Of a DNA stretch of 64,000 nucleotides, positions 15,828-23,980 are shown in pieces. The translations under genes were made by a program, and so were the position numbers. The first letter of the stretch is position 1. The number at the start of each line of letters is the position of its first letter. Source of the stretch: 2-02-FULL-55-14 sp964534125 (GTDB lineage Bacteria > Bacteroidota > Ignavibacteria > UBA10030). Under the pieces are notes generated by a model. That model did no database searches. It was not told the DNA's origin and saw nothing but the letters and a program-made list of their open reading frames with translations. The stretch covers positions 124,001 to 188,000 of the forward strand of contig CAZHOJ010000006.1 of the NCBI GenBank assembly GCA_964534125.1, written 5' to 3'.

Positions 15828-18383
15828 GTGGCGCCCGCTCGTCGCTGGTCACTTCTGTCTCTGCCCTTCCTGCTGTGCCTGAGCCTTCAGGCGCAGCCTC
15901 ACCGCACTTTATACGTTCCCAAACAGTATCGTACGATCCAGTCTGCCGTTGACGTTGCTCGCACGGGCGACACCGTGCTCGTCGATCACGGCGTGTACTA
16001 CGAGAACGTGCGGATCGCGAAGAACATCGTGGTCGGCAGCCGGTTTCTGGTCGACGGCGATCTTACGCATCGGGCGAAGACGATCGTCGACGGGAGCCGG
16101 GCACGCAACAAACGACGAGGGTCGACGATCACGATCTCCGGACCGTGCGACACGAACTGCGTTGTCATAGGACTGACGATCCGCGGTGGTACCGGGACGG
16201 TCATCGATTTCCATGAGGATCCTCCGTTCCGTTTCTGGGTGGCTGGAGGAGGCATCGTCGTCCAACAAGCGGGAGCGCGCATCCTCCTCAACCATCTGAC
16301 GCAGAATCACATTGTTCCGATCGACACCTTCGAGAACATCTGTGGCGCCGGACTCGCTGCGGGAGACGAAACCGTCGGTCGTTCGCTTCCTCCGCTCATC
16401 ATCGTTGAACGGAACCTCGTGGCCGACAACAGTCTGACGGGCGGACGTTCGGAGGCGAGCGGGATCTCGGTAGGCCAACCGGCCGTCATTCGGGACAATA
16501 TCATTGAACGCAATCATGCCCGCTCACTGGGAAGGGCACCTGGGGGTGGCATCGGAGCATTCTTCACGGGACCGTACGACATTCTGATCGATCGAAACAT
16601 CATTCGCGCCAACGTTGCCGGCATCGCCGGCGGCATTGTGCTCGGCATTCCCCTCACGCAGCGCGGGCGGGCGATCATCTCGAACAACATCATCGCCGAG
16701 AACGTCGCCTACGAGGTCGGCGGGGCTGCCAATCTGGGTGAAGGCTCGTGGGGGATCTTCATCAATAACACGATCGTCGGCAATCGTGCAGGGGCAAGTG
16801 GCGGCGCCATCAGCATCCCGACCGGATCCAGCGCCACGCTCGTCAACAACATCATCTGGGCGAACGGGCCCGACCCCATCTCCAACTGGTCCGAGACTCG
16901 CCTGATCCACAACATCATCCAGGGGGGCTATCCCGGCTGGATGAACGTCTCAGTCGATCCGCTCTTCATTCCTGGGGACTCGATGTACCGCCTCTCTCCC
17001 GAGAGTCCAGCAATCGGCCTGGGCTTGGATACCCTTCTGGTGGCGGGCGATCACTACTCCATCCTGACAACAGACCTGCTCAACCGTCTCCGACCGGCCG
17101 GTATCCAGCCCGACCTGGGAGCGATAGAACATACGTTGTCCACGAATGAGGCTTCGGAAGATCTTCGACGATCGTGGGACGCGAACCGCGATCGACGCCT
17201 GAAGTTCTTCATCACCTTCCGCCAGATCACGCCGACCGAGCGAAGCTACGATGGCATGCAGACTGTACAAGCCGGCCAGATGCAGATCGGCCTGACCGTC
17301 GACGACACAGGGTTCATCGACCTTTCTGACGGCGAACAGAACCCCGCCTTCACGCTCCCCCCCGGAGCGAACGTTCTCGAGGTCGAGATCCGACCACGGG
17401 GTCTTGACGGCAAGCGTCGGCTATTCAGCCTCCTTCGTCTTGACGGGTACGAACATGCAACGTATAGCATTCCTCGCGGACGGGGTTACGGCTTCCGTCA
17501 ATACGTCGACTTGGCTCCCCGAACCTACACGCTCCGATTTGGAGCGGCGGATGAGGTAGGGTTGATCGACGGATCCAACTGGCGGGCAATCCGCATCGTT
17601 GTCAGGCCTTTCTGGTACCAGCGCTGGTGGGCATATTTGATCTTCAGCGTCGTTGGGGCATCCATCATTCTGCTCCTCGTGCGCAGCGAGATCTGGCGTC
17701 TCCGGAAAGAGCAGCACCTGCGGCGGCTCTTTTCCCAGCAGCAGCTGGAAACGCAGGAGGCCGAACGCAAGCGCCTCGCCTCGGACCTGCACGATGGGCT
17801 CGGGCAGGACCTGCTTGTAGTGAGGAACGAGCTCAGGCAGTTCGAGCGCGACGGCACCGCTCCGCACGAGGACCTCACGCGCGTTTCCCGGCTGGTGGAG
17901 GAATCGGTCGAGACCGTCCGCGAGATCTCATCCAACCTCCATCCGCACCACCTGGAGAAGCTCGGGTTCTGCGCCGCTATCGAAGCCATGGTCGACCGTC
18001 TGCAGCGCAGGTCGGGGATCACCATCGGGTGCGCATGCGATGAGATGGATTCGGTTGTTCCCCTCGAATCGCAGATCCATTTGTACCGTATCGTCCAGGA
18101 GGCGGTCACGAACATTGTGAAGCATTCAAAAGCGGGGGAAGCGACGGTCGTTGTTGTGCGGACAGACGGCAGGCTGGAGGCGACAATTCGGGACAATGGA
18201 ACAGGATTTGAACCGGTGGCAGCCGGTGTCCCAATGGCCGGAGGTGTCAGGGATGCTGCGAAGGGCTTCGGTCTGGCGAGCATGGCAGAACGCATGCGCA
18301 TCATCGGCGGGACGATGCGGGTGGACTCGAAGCCGGGTGAAGGCACAACGATCCATCTCATTCTCCCCCTTACAAAGGAATGA
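15828..18383 (+). CDS. Sensor histidine kinase with extracellular beta-helix domain (module copy 2)
   Basis: 851 residues, GTG start giving a short signal peptide (MAPARRWSLLSLPFLLCLS). The architecture matches the kinase at 3735: beta-helix at about 27-440 starting LYVPKQYRTIQSAVDVARTG, a Y_Y_Y-like sandwich at 450-598 ending RPFWYQRWWAY, one membrane helix (600-622), HisKA_3 with H655 (DLHDGLGQD), and HATPase with N-box HLYRIVQEAVTNIVKHS, then DNGTGFE and GFGLASMAERM. It overlaps its regulator by ATGA (18380-18383). The paralogues are clearly homologous over their full length, but the sensor parts differ, so they may detect different ligands. Confidence 0.92.
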   Translation: MAPARRWSLLSLPFLLCLSLQAQPHRTLYVPKQYRTIQSAVDVARTGDTVLVDHGVYYENVRIAKNIVVGSRFLVDGDLTHRAKTIVDGSRARNKRRGSTITISGPCDTNCVVIGLTIRGGTGTVIDFHEDPPFRFWVAGGGIVVQQAGARILLNHLTQNHIVPIDTFENICGAGLAAGDETVGRSLPPLIIVERNLVADNSLTGGRSEASGISVGQPAVIRDNIIERNHARSLGRAPGGGIGAFFTGPYDILIDRNIIRANVAGIAGGIVLGIPLTQRGRAIISNNIIAENVAYEVGGAANLGEGSWGIFINNTIVGNRAGASGGAISIPTGSSATLVNNIIWANGPDPISNWSETRLIHNIIQGGYPGWMNVSVDPLFIPGDSMYRLSPESPAIGLGLDTLLVAGDHYSILTTDLLNRLRPAGIQPDLGAIEHTLSTNEASEDLRRSWDANRDRRLKFFITFRQITPTERSYDGMQTVQAGQMQIGLTVDDTGFIDLSDGEQNPAFTLPPGANVLEVEIRPRGLDGKRRLFSLLRLDGYEHATYSIPRGRGYGFRQYVDLAPRTYTLRFGAADEVGLIDGSNWRAIRIVVRPFWYQRWWAYLIFSVVGASIILLLVRSEIWRLRKEQHLRRLFSQQQLETQEAERKRLASDLHDGLGQDLLVVRNELRQFERDGTAPHEDLTRVSRLVEESVETVREISSNLHPHHLEKLGFCAAIEAMVDRLQRRSGITIGCACDEMDSVVPLESQIHLYRIVQEAVTNIVKHSKAGEATVVVVRTDGRLEATIRDNGTGFEPVAAGVPMAGGVRDAAKGFGLASMAERMRIIGGTMRVDSKPGEGTTIHLILPLTKE

Positions 18384-19039
18384 TCGTGGACCAACCAGTG
18401 CGCCTCCTCATTGCCGACGACCACCCCATCTTTCGGGAGGGACTTGTCAGGATCATCGGTAAGCATCCTTCCTTCGACCTTGTCGGGCAGGCATCCGACG
18501 GCCACGAGGCGCTCGATCAGCTCCGCTCGCTCCGGCCTGACGTGGGTGTGCTGGACGTCGAGATGCCGAAGAGGAACGGCATTGACGTGGCACGGACCGT
18601 CTATCGGGAGGGTCTTCCCACCGACATCATTCTCCTGACGATGCACAAGGACCCGGTCTATTTCAACGCAGCCCTCGATCTCGGCGTTCGCGGATATCTC
18701 CTCAAAGAATCGGTCGGCGACGAGCTCATCCATTGTCTGACATCTGTTGCCGAGGGGCAGTACTACATCTCTCCGTCCATCTCCCATCTGCTCGTCGAGC
18801 GGAAGCACAAGATGGCCGCTCTCCCCGGGGGAACACCCGCCCTGTCACGGCTGACACCCGCAGAACGGACCATCCTGAGGCTGCTGGCCGAGAACCTGAC
18901 GAGCAGAGAGATCGCTGAGCGGCTCGACGTCAGCACGCGTACCGTGGAGAATCACCGGCTCCGTATGTCCCAGAAACTGGAGATCGCGGGGCATCACAAG
19001 CTGCTCCAGTTCGCGCTGGAACACCGGCAGGACCTGTAG
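18380..19039 (+). CDS. NarL/FixJ-family response regulator (module copy 2)
   Basis: 219 residues, the same length as the copy at 6422. Receiver residues D13-D14, D59 (VLDVEMP) and K109 (LLKE) are intact; the LuxR-type helix-turn-helix lies at about 155-215 (RLTPAERTILRLLAENLTS, then VSTRTVENHRLRM). ATGA-coupled to the beta-helix kinase. The recognition-helix regions of the two regulators are similar (TVDNHRSHI and TVENHRLRM), consistent with both reading the shared operator element, but this is inference. The last codons (CACCGGCAGGACCTGTAG) are repeated in the following intergenic region beside the assembly gap. Confidence 0.95.
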   Translation: MIVDQPVRLLIADDHPIFREGLVRIIGKHPSFDLVGQASDGHEALDQLRSLRPDVGVLDVEMPKRNGIDVARTVYREGLPTDIILLTMHKDPVYFNAALDLGVRGYLLKESVGDELIHCLTSVAEGQYYISPSISHLLVERKHKMAALPGGTPALSRLTPAERTILRLLAENLTSREIAERLDVSTRTVENHRLRMSQKLEIAGHHKLLQFALEHRQDL

Positions 19040-19138
19040 GGGCTTGCGGAAGAACACTTCTCGCAACGCCCGCAACGAGAGCAACGCCCGCGACGGAAAC
19101 ATTTGTTCATTTGGCTCTGGGATACCGGCAGGACCTGT

Positions 19139-19238
19139 NNNNNNNNNNNNNNNNNNNNNNNNNNNNNNNNNNNNNNNNNNNNNNNNNNNNNNNNNNNNNN
19201 NNNNNNNNNNNNNNNNNNNNNNNNNNNNNNNNNNNNNN
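19139..19238. other. Assembly gap of 100 N
   Basis: Exactly 100 unknown bases. The 55 bases before it (19084-19138) equal the 55 bases after it (19239-19293). A 55-base overlap is a usual k-mer size in short-read assembly, so this is likely a scaffold join in which the true distance is unknown, possibly zero or a collapsed repeat. Confidence 0.95.
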
Positions 19239-19403
19239 ACGCCCGCGACGGAAACATTTGTTCATTTGGCTCTGGGATACCGGCAGGACCTGTAGGGGCT
19301 TCCGGAAAAGTGTTTCGCGCCTGCCTGACTGCGTCACGCAGGCAGGCAAAGCCCGCCAAGCTTGCAAAGAACGGCCAGTACCAGAAGCCATCTCAAAAAT
19401 ACG

Positions 19404-19606
19404 TTGCCACATAGAACACAAAGAGCACATAGGTTATTTATCTCTTAATTCTGCGTTCTTTGTGGCTGTTTCCTTAGAAACTCAAAACAACAAGAAACTA
19501 CATCGCGCAAAGACCGCTAAAACACATTGCCACAGAGAACACAAAGAACACACAGGTTATTTACCTCATAATTCTGTGTTCTATGCGTTCTTTGTGGCTG
19601 TTTCCT
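19404..19606. repeat. Two direct copies of a stem-loop-forming AGAACACAAAGA repeat
   Basis: Copy 1 (about 19404-19475) and copy 2 (about 19538-19606) each begin TTGCCACA.AGAACACAAAG, pass through GGTTATTTA.CTC.TAATTCTG and end GTTCTTTGTGGCTGTTTCC. The beginning and end of each copy are inverted relative to each other (GCCACA...AAAGA against TCTTTGTGGC), so each can fold. Related sequences occur at 57284-57355 and, more distantly, 58852-58944. Confidence 0.75.
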
Positions 19607-19658
19607 CTGCCCGTGAAAATTTTCAAGCATGCTTCCGGGCTGCATCGATCCTACCGTT

Positions 19659-19703
19659 CGTGAGTAGTTCTACTCACGCATAGTTGAGTAGTTCCCCATC
19701 TGG
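19659..19703 (+). promoter_or_regulatory. Putative NarL-type operator and promoter of the receiver/beta-helix operon, copy 2
   Basis: A 20-bp inverted repeat (19659-19678) with half-sites GTGAGTA and TACTCAC separated by 4 bases, then TTGAGTA at 19684-19690 after 6 bases, then GTTCCCCATCTGG (19691-19703). Layout and spacing equal those at 7175-7221, although the surrounding intergenic DNA is unrelated, so the element itself appears conserved. The receiver gene starts 36 bases later. Confidence 0.65.
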
Positions 19704-19738
19704 TTTCCTTTTCCGGCGGAGCATACGTTTCCGCCGTC

Positions 19739-20101
19739 ATGACCTTCCTTATCGCCGACGATAACGCCCGTATGCGCGACGCCATCAGGCGTCACATCAG
19801 CAGGAACGTGCCGGACCATCACGTCTTCATCGAAGCCTCTGAGGGACAGGAAGCGGTGGACCTGTATAGCGAGCACGATCCCGACTGGGTACTGATGGAC
19901 ATCGAGATGCAGCCGATGGACGGTATCACTGCGCTCCGGCGCATCCGTGATCAGCATCCTGCGGCGAGGGTCATCGTCGTCACCGCGTATGACGAGGCCG
20001 CCTATCGGGCAGCGGCGAAGAAGTTCGGCGCGCGGGGGTACGTGATGAAGGATCACCTGGATCAGATCGACGAGATCATGGCGACAGAGGGGAAGGGCTG
20101 A
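19739..20101 (+). CDS. Stand-alone CheY-like receiver protein (module copy 2)
   Basis: 120 residues, receiver domain only. D7-D8, phospho-acceptor D54 (VLMDIEMQPMDG), T82 and K104 (VMKD) are all present. It aligns from the first residue with the copy at 7264. It lies 65 bp before the secreted beta-helix/esterase gene (start 20167) and right behind the operator-like element, the same position as in copy 1. No DNA-binding or enzymatic output; partner unknown, the adjacent kinase being the obvious candidate. Confidence 0.9.
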   Translation: MTFLIADDNARMRDAIRRHISRNVPDHHVFIEASEGQEAVDLYSEHDPDWVLMDIEMQPMDGITALRRIRDQHPAARVIVVTAYDEAAYRAAAKKFGARGYVMKDHLDQIDEIMATEGKG

Positions 20102-20166
20102 CCGAAAGTTCGTACGAGAATATGAAGATACATCATGGTCATTCTCATCATTGTCCGGAGGTCATC

Positions 20167-22632
20167 ATGCTGCGCATGTTCAGCGTCATAGTACTGATGG
20201 CATTGACAGCCGTCAATGGTCTTTCCCAGACCATCATCCGCGTACCCCAGGATCACGCCACCATCCAGGCGGCCATCAATGCGGCGGCCAGCGGTGATAC
20301 GGTGGTCATCGACGAAGGCAGGTACATGGTCAACCTGAAGCTGACCAAGAAGATCGTTCTTGGAAGTCTCTATGTGCTTGACGGTGATACCTCTCACATA
20401 TCCAGGACCATCCTTGACGGCAGCACGCCCTCCGTCGCGGACTCCGGGTCGGTCATCTTTGTGGCAGGAACCGCCGATTCGACTACTGTCATCGAGGGGC
20501 TGACCATCACGGGTGGCCGCGGCACATATGTCGTTGATCCCGGTGATGGCTCGAAGTGGTACGGCGGCGGAGGTATCATGGTTTGGGGTAACGGTGCCCG
20601 CATCCGGAAGAACCATATCATTTTCAACAGGATCACATCGACGAACGCGGTCCCCAATGTCTGGGGAGGAGGGATCGCATCGAGCCTCGCCACCGACCAG
20701 TTCCCGCTCCTGATCGTTGAGCACAACCAGATCTCCAGGAACACGATCACATCCTCAGTGGCTGCTGAGGCGGCGGGCCTCTCGGTCGCGATGCGTGCCA
20801 GGATAGTGCACAACGTGATCGATTCCAACACCGCCACCGGCGGAAGCGGTCAGTTCGTGATCGGCGGGATATCGGTGTACGCGCACTGGATGAATACGGT
20901 CGAGTTCACGGGGAACATCATCCGGGGGAATGTGTCTTCCAACTATTCCGGGGGCATAAGGATCTACAGGCCCGCAACGAGCGGCGGATGCTCTGTCATC
21001 ATGACGAACAACCTCATCGTCGGCAACAGAGCCGTCCGGGGAGGAGGAGGGATCGACCTGAACATTTCCTGCTCCCTGACGCTCATCAACAATACCATCG
21101 CTCACAATACGGCAAGTTGGTGTGGTGGAATGCTGGTCCGAGGTACTGCTGTGACGGCTTCAAAAGTTATCGGGATCAATAACATTTTCTGGAACAATAC
21201 GGCCGTCGGGGGAGACATTACTCAGCCTGCATATGAGAGCCTCCATAACAATCTGATCAAAGGAGAATCCATCGTCGGGGAGAACAACTTCTCCGCCGAC
21301 CCGAAATTCGCTTCGGACGGATCGTATGCCCTGACGGCTGAAAGTCCGTGCATTGCTGCCGGCACCATCACGAGAACCGTGCTTGGTACCGCTCTGATGG
21401 CCCCTCCCGACGATATCAATGGCTCACCACGGCCCTGGGTCATGCCCGATCTCGGGGCCATTGAATCGGAGCTATCCTTTACGACGGCCGCACGTCCAAA
21501 TCGGGCCGAGGTCAGGAAATTCACGACGGGGACGTATGTAGGCCGCCACTATACGGTCTTCAGACCCAAGGGAATGGAATCCGCGACGGACCGTCCGGTC
21601 ATCCTGTACCTCCATGGCTATGATGGGACGCTCGACTGGGACATGAACGATTATCGGATCCATCTGTACGGCGACACCATCGGTGCCGTGACGGTGTACC
21701 CGGAGGCCGTTTCGCGACGCTGGAACAGCGGCCTCTCGGAGGTGCTTGGGTGGTCGACCCCGTCGGTCGATGACGTTGGATTCATTTCCATGCTGATCGA
21801 CACGCTCCATGCGCTGTACCAGATCGACACTACACGGGTCCATGTCGTGGGCTACTCGAACGGCGGGTGGATGCTGCACAAGCTCGCGAAAATGCTGTCA
21901 CGCCGGATCACATCGGGTGTCATCGTCAGCGGAGCGATGGCCCCGAGCGTGTACAACGCACCGGCGCCTTCCCGCATTGTTCCGCTGATGATCATACATG
22001 GGACCTCAGATCCCATTGTTCTCTACACAGCGGCAACGGGGAGGTACGGAACGGAAGCGGAGGTTGCTTCCTGGCGGAGCTGGAACAGGGCATTCGGAAG
22101 ATCGATCACTGACACGATCAATGCCAATTCCGGCGATCAGTCCTGGGTCGTCCGGCAGCAGTTCTACGGCGGATCGGATTCGATGCAGCAGGATTCCCTG
22201 CGGCTTGTGTATTACCGGATCCAGATGGGAACGCACGAGTGGCCGAATGGCGGAGCCTGGTACGGCGCTCCGGCGATCAACAGGGATTTCAATGTGATGT
22301 CGGACGCCATCCGGTTCTTCACCAACCCGCTCGTCAGAGTGACGGAGGAAGACCCTGATCCGGTTCCGGCATCGTTCGCGTTGTATCAGAACTACCCTAA
22401 TCCCTTCAACCCGACAACTCAGATCTCCTTCCAATTGCCACTTGCTTCTCACATCTCACTCAGAGTATTCGATCTTCTCGGCCGCGAGGTTGCAGTGCTG
22501 GTCAATGAAGAAAAACCGGCGGGCAGTTACACGGCACAATGGGATGCGGCGGGCTTTGCGAGCGGCATCTATCTCGTTCGGATGCAGGCGGGGAGTTTTG
22601 TTGACACGAAGAAGATCGTGCTGATGAAATAG
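20167..22632 (+). CDS. Secreted beta-helix protein fused to a serine esterase, with type IX sorting domain (module copy 2)
   Basis: 821 residues from the ATG at 20167, chosen for GGAGG 6 bases upstream and a clean signal peptide (MLRMFSVIVLMALTAVNGLS). Beta-helix at about 22-435 starting IIRVPQDHATIQAAINAAAS with the motif VLDGDTSHISRTILDGS shared with both kinases and the copy-1 secreted protein. An alpha/beta-hydrolase of the PHB-depolymerase/feruloyl-esterase type follows (about 445-715): oxyanion region LYLHGYDGT, nucleophile S564 in GYSNGG, D615 in HGTSDP and H690 in GTHEWP form a credible triad. Sorting domain from about 740 (NYPNPFNPTTQISFQLP). It likely hydrolyses ester bonds on or from a surface-bound substrate; substrate unknown. 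Confidence 0.88.
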   Translation: MLRMFSVIVLMALTAVNGLSQTIIRVPQDHATIQAAINAAASGDTVVIDEGRYMVNLKLTKKIVLGSLYVLDGDTSHISRTILDGSTPSVADSGSVIFVAGTADSTTVIEGLTITGGRGTYVVDPGDGSKWYGGGGIMVWGNGARIRKNHIIFNRITSTNAVPNVWGGGIASSLATDQFPLLIVEHNQISRNTITSSVAAEAAGLSVAMRARIVHNVIDSNTATGGSGQFVIGGISVYAHWMNTVEFTGNIIRGNVSSNYSGGIRIYRPATSGGCSVIMTNNLIVGNRAVRGGGGIDLNISCSLTLINNTIAHNTASWCGGMLVRGTAVTASKVIGINNIFWNNTAVGGDITQPAYESLHNNLIKGESIVGENNFSADPKFASDGSYALTAESPCIAAGTITRTVLGTALMAPPDDINGSPRPWVMPDLGAIESELSFTTAARPNRAEVRKFTTGTYVGRHYTVFRPKGMESATDRPVILYLHGYDGTLDWDMNDYRIHLYGDTIGAVTVYPEAVSRRWNSGLSEVLGWSTPSVDDVGFISMLIDTLHALYQIDTTRVHVVGYSNGGWMLHKLAKMLSRRITSGVIVSGAMAPSVYNAPAPSRIVPLMIIHGTSDPIVLYTAATGRYGTEAEVASWRSWNRAFGRSITDTINANSGDQSWVVRQQFYGGSDSMQQDSLRLVYYRIQMGTHEWPNGGAWYGAPAINRDFNVMSDAIRFFTNPLVRVTEEDPDPVPASFALYQNYPNPFNPTTQISFQLPLASHISLRVFDLLGREVAVLVNEEKPAGSYTAQWDAAGFASGIYLVRMQAGSFVDTKKIVLMK

Positions 22633-22926
22633 GAGATCAGCAAAGAGCAGAGCGGCAAGCGCGAAGCGTGAGGCGCCGAAAATCCATCATCCTTTGCACT
22701 TTGCCGACCGCCAGGTGACCATCACCGCATACAGATAGCACTGTAGCGGGTAAATTGTCCGCATCGAATGCCATTATTGCCCTGCTTCCCCCATTTCGGG
22801 AGGTGGGGCTCTTCTTTTCTCCCCCCCGGCCCTTGACAACTTCTTGACAATCCGCTGAATCCTCCCGGACACATGCCGGTGTTGGCTGCCGTACGTTGTG
22901 CACACCACCATCGGAGATCGTGCGCC
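22633..22926. other. Intergenic region with a possible promoter of the PAP2-ABC operon
   Basis: A CCCCA...TGGGG hairpin followed by a pyrimidine-rich run (22789-22820) could be a weak terminator for the esterase gene. After it come two TTGACA boxes (22833-22838 and 22844-22849); the first is 17 bases from TGAATC (22856-22861), a weak -10 candidate. No gene is supported. Confidence 0.35.
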
Positions 22927-23940
22927 ATGAGGACGATATCACTAGCGGCAGGCGGAACCGAAAGCACAGAAGCCTGGAAGAACGAAGATCGGGTGTCGGA
23001 TATCGTGACCGGTTCTTATCTGATGCTCCTTCTGGGGTTGGTTGTGCTCTTCCCGTTCCGGTTCGGAGATCCGGCAGCGCTCCTGCAAAGACTGGGGATC
23101 GTCGTCGCGGGATTCGTCATCACGACAGAGGTCAGCCGCCGGTTCCTCCCGGGAAGCCTGCGTGCAGCTGCCAGGATATCCATCTATGCGTCGGTGCTCA
23201 TGTATCTCTTCGACGAGATGCAGTATTTCCAGCAGCTCCTTTTCGACGGATGGTTCGATGCGGGCGTCCTTCGCGTCGAAGCCTGGCTCTTCGGCGGGAA
23301 TCTCGTCGCGGACCTTCAACCCCTCATGCATCCATGGCTGACAGAAGGCCTGATGTTCACATACGTCATCTATATGCCGCTGCTGCCCGTGCTCGCACTC
23401 GTCATCTACCTTGCCGGCGGAACATCAGCGCTCTCGGACTACCTTCTCAATATCTCCCTCATCTTTCTCGCCTGCTTCGCAGGGTATGTCATTCTCCCCG
23501 TGGCGAGCCCCATGTATTATAATCCAGGCGATTACACCGTCCCGCTTGATGGAGGGCTCTGGACCTGGTGCGGCGAGTGGCTCAGACAGAACCATCACTA
23601 TCCGGGGGGCAGCGTCCCCAGCGCCCATTGCGCCGCAGCCACAGGAATGATGGTCATGCTCTATCGTCACTTCAGAAAGGGATTCTACGTCAGCCTCCCG
23701 ATCTTCATCCCGCTGTATGCGGCGACCGTTTACGGCCGATATCATTACCTCACGGATGCGATCCTGGGCATTCTCACGGCAATAGCGATCATGCGCCTGG
23801 CTCCGGCTCTTGTTGTCATATTTACCGGGGAAACCCCAGAAACCGCCCAAACTGGGCCAATTTCGCGGAAATCCCAGGTGGCCGGACCTTACACAATCTT
23901 GACAAACGGTCGACCGGCAAGTGACAGCTCCGGCTCTTGA
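22927..23940 (+). CDS. PAP2-superfamily membrane phosphatase
   Basis: 337 residues. The start at 22927 (MRTISLAAGG) is preferred over upstream starts because GGAGATC lies about 8 bases before it. Several membrane helices (about 28-47, 55-75, 85-105, 145-175, 180-200, 255-300). PAP2 signatures: GGSVPSAHCAAATGM (PSxH motif) and YGRYHYLTDAILG (the R-x5-H-x3-D type motif). Such enzymes remove phosphate from lipid phosphates or prenyl diphosphates on the outer face of the inner membrane. It is the first gene of a compact operon; the next start lies 41 bases past its stop. A substrate made by the UbiA-like or dikinase enzymes downstream is a reasonable guess only. Confidence 0.85.
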   Translation: MRTISLAAGGTESTEAWKNEDRVSDIVTGSYLMLLLGLVVLFPFRFGDPAALLQRLGIVVAGFVITTEVSRRFLPGSLRAAARISIYASVLMYLFDEMQYFQQLLFDGWFDAGVLRVEAWLFGGNLVADLQPLMHPWLTEGLMFTYVIYMPLLPVLALVIYLAGGTSALSDYLLNISLIFLACFAGYVILPVASPMYYNPGDYTVPLDGGLWTWCGEWLRQNHHYPGGSVPSAHCAAATGMMVMLYRHFRKGFYVSLPIFIPLYAATVYGRYHYLTDAILGILTAIAIMRLAPALVVIFTGETPETAQTGPISRKSQVAGPYTILTNGRPASDSSGS

Positions 23941-23980
23941 GCTCCGTAGGTTGTATCAGAACAACGGAGGGAAGCCGGTC

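Larger units (their letters stand above)
19040..19658. other. Repeat-rich intergenic region with assembly gap
   Basis: No gene is supported here; reading frames that seem to cross the N run are artefacts. It contains a GCAACGCCCGCAACGAGAGC repeat (19063-19092), the gap, a second copy of the regulator-tail sequence (about 19276-19305), a strong hairpin GCCTGCCTG/CAGGCAGGC (19319-19347) without a T tract, and two direct repeats built on AGAACACAAAGA (19404-19606). Confidence 0.7.

Noticed and set aside
3735..18383. Classifying the beta-helix kinases as hybrid (one-protein) two-component systems of the SusR/BT type
   Set aside because: They lack the fused receiver and AraC domain; the regulator is a separate NarL-type protein, and the periplasmic part is a solenoid with no propeller motifs.
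17525..18808. 427-codon frame opposite the second kinase and regulator
   Set aside because: Antisense shadow; the plus strand encodes intact kinase and receiver motifs throughout.
19044..19430. Reading frames crossing the run of N
   Set aside because: They exist only because N is read through; the flanks are repeats and intergenic DNA.
22833..22861. Confident sigma-70 promoter before the PAP2 gene
   Set aside because: TTGACA with 17-base spacing is present, but the -10 box TGAATC is poor and promoters of this phylum differ; kept only as a possibility in the intergenic entry.
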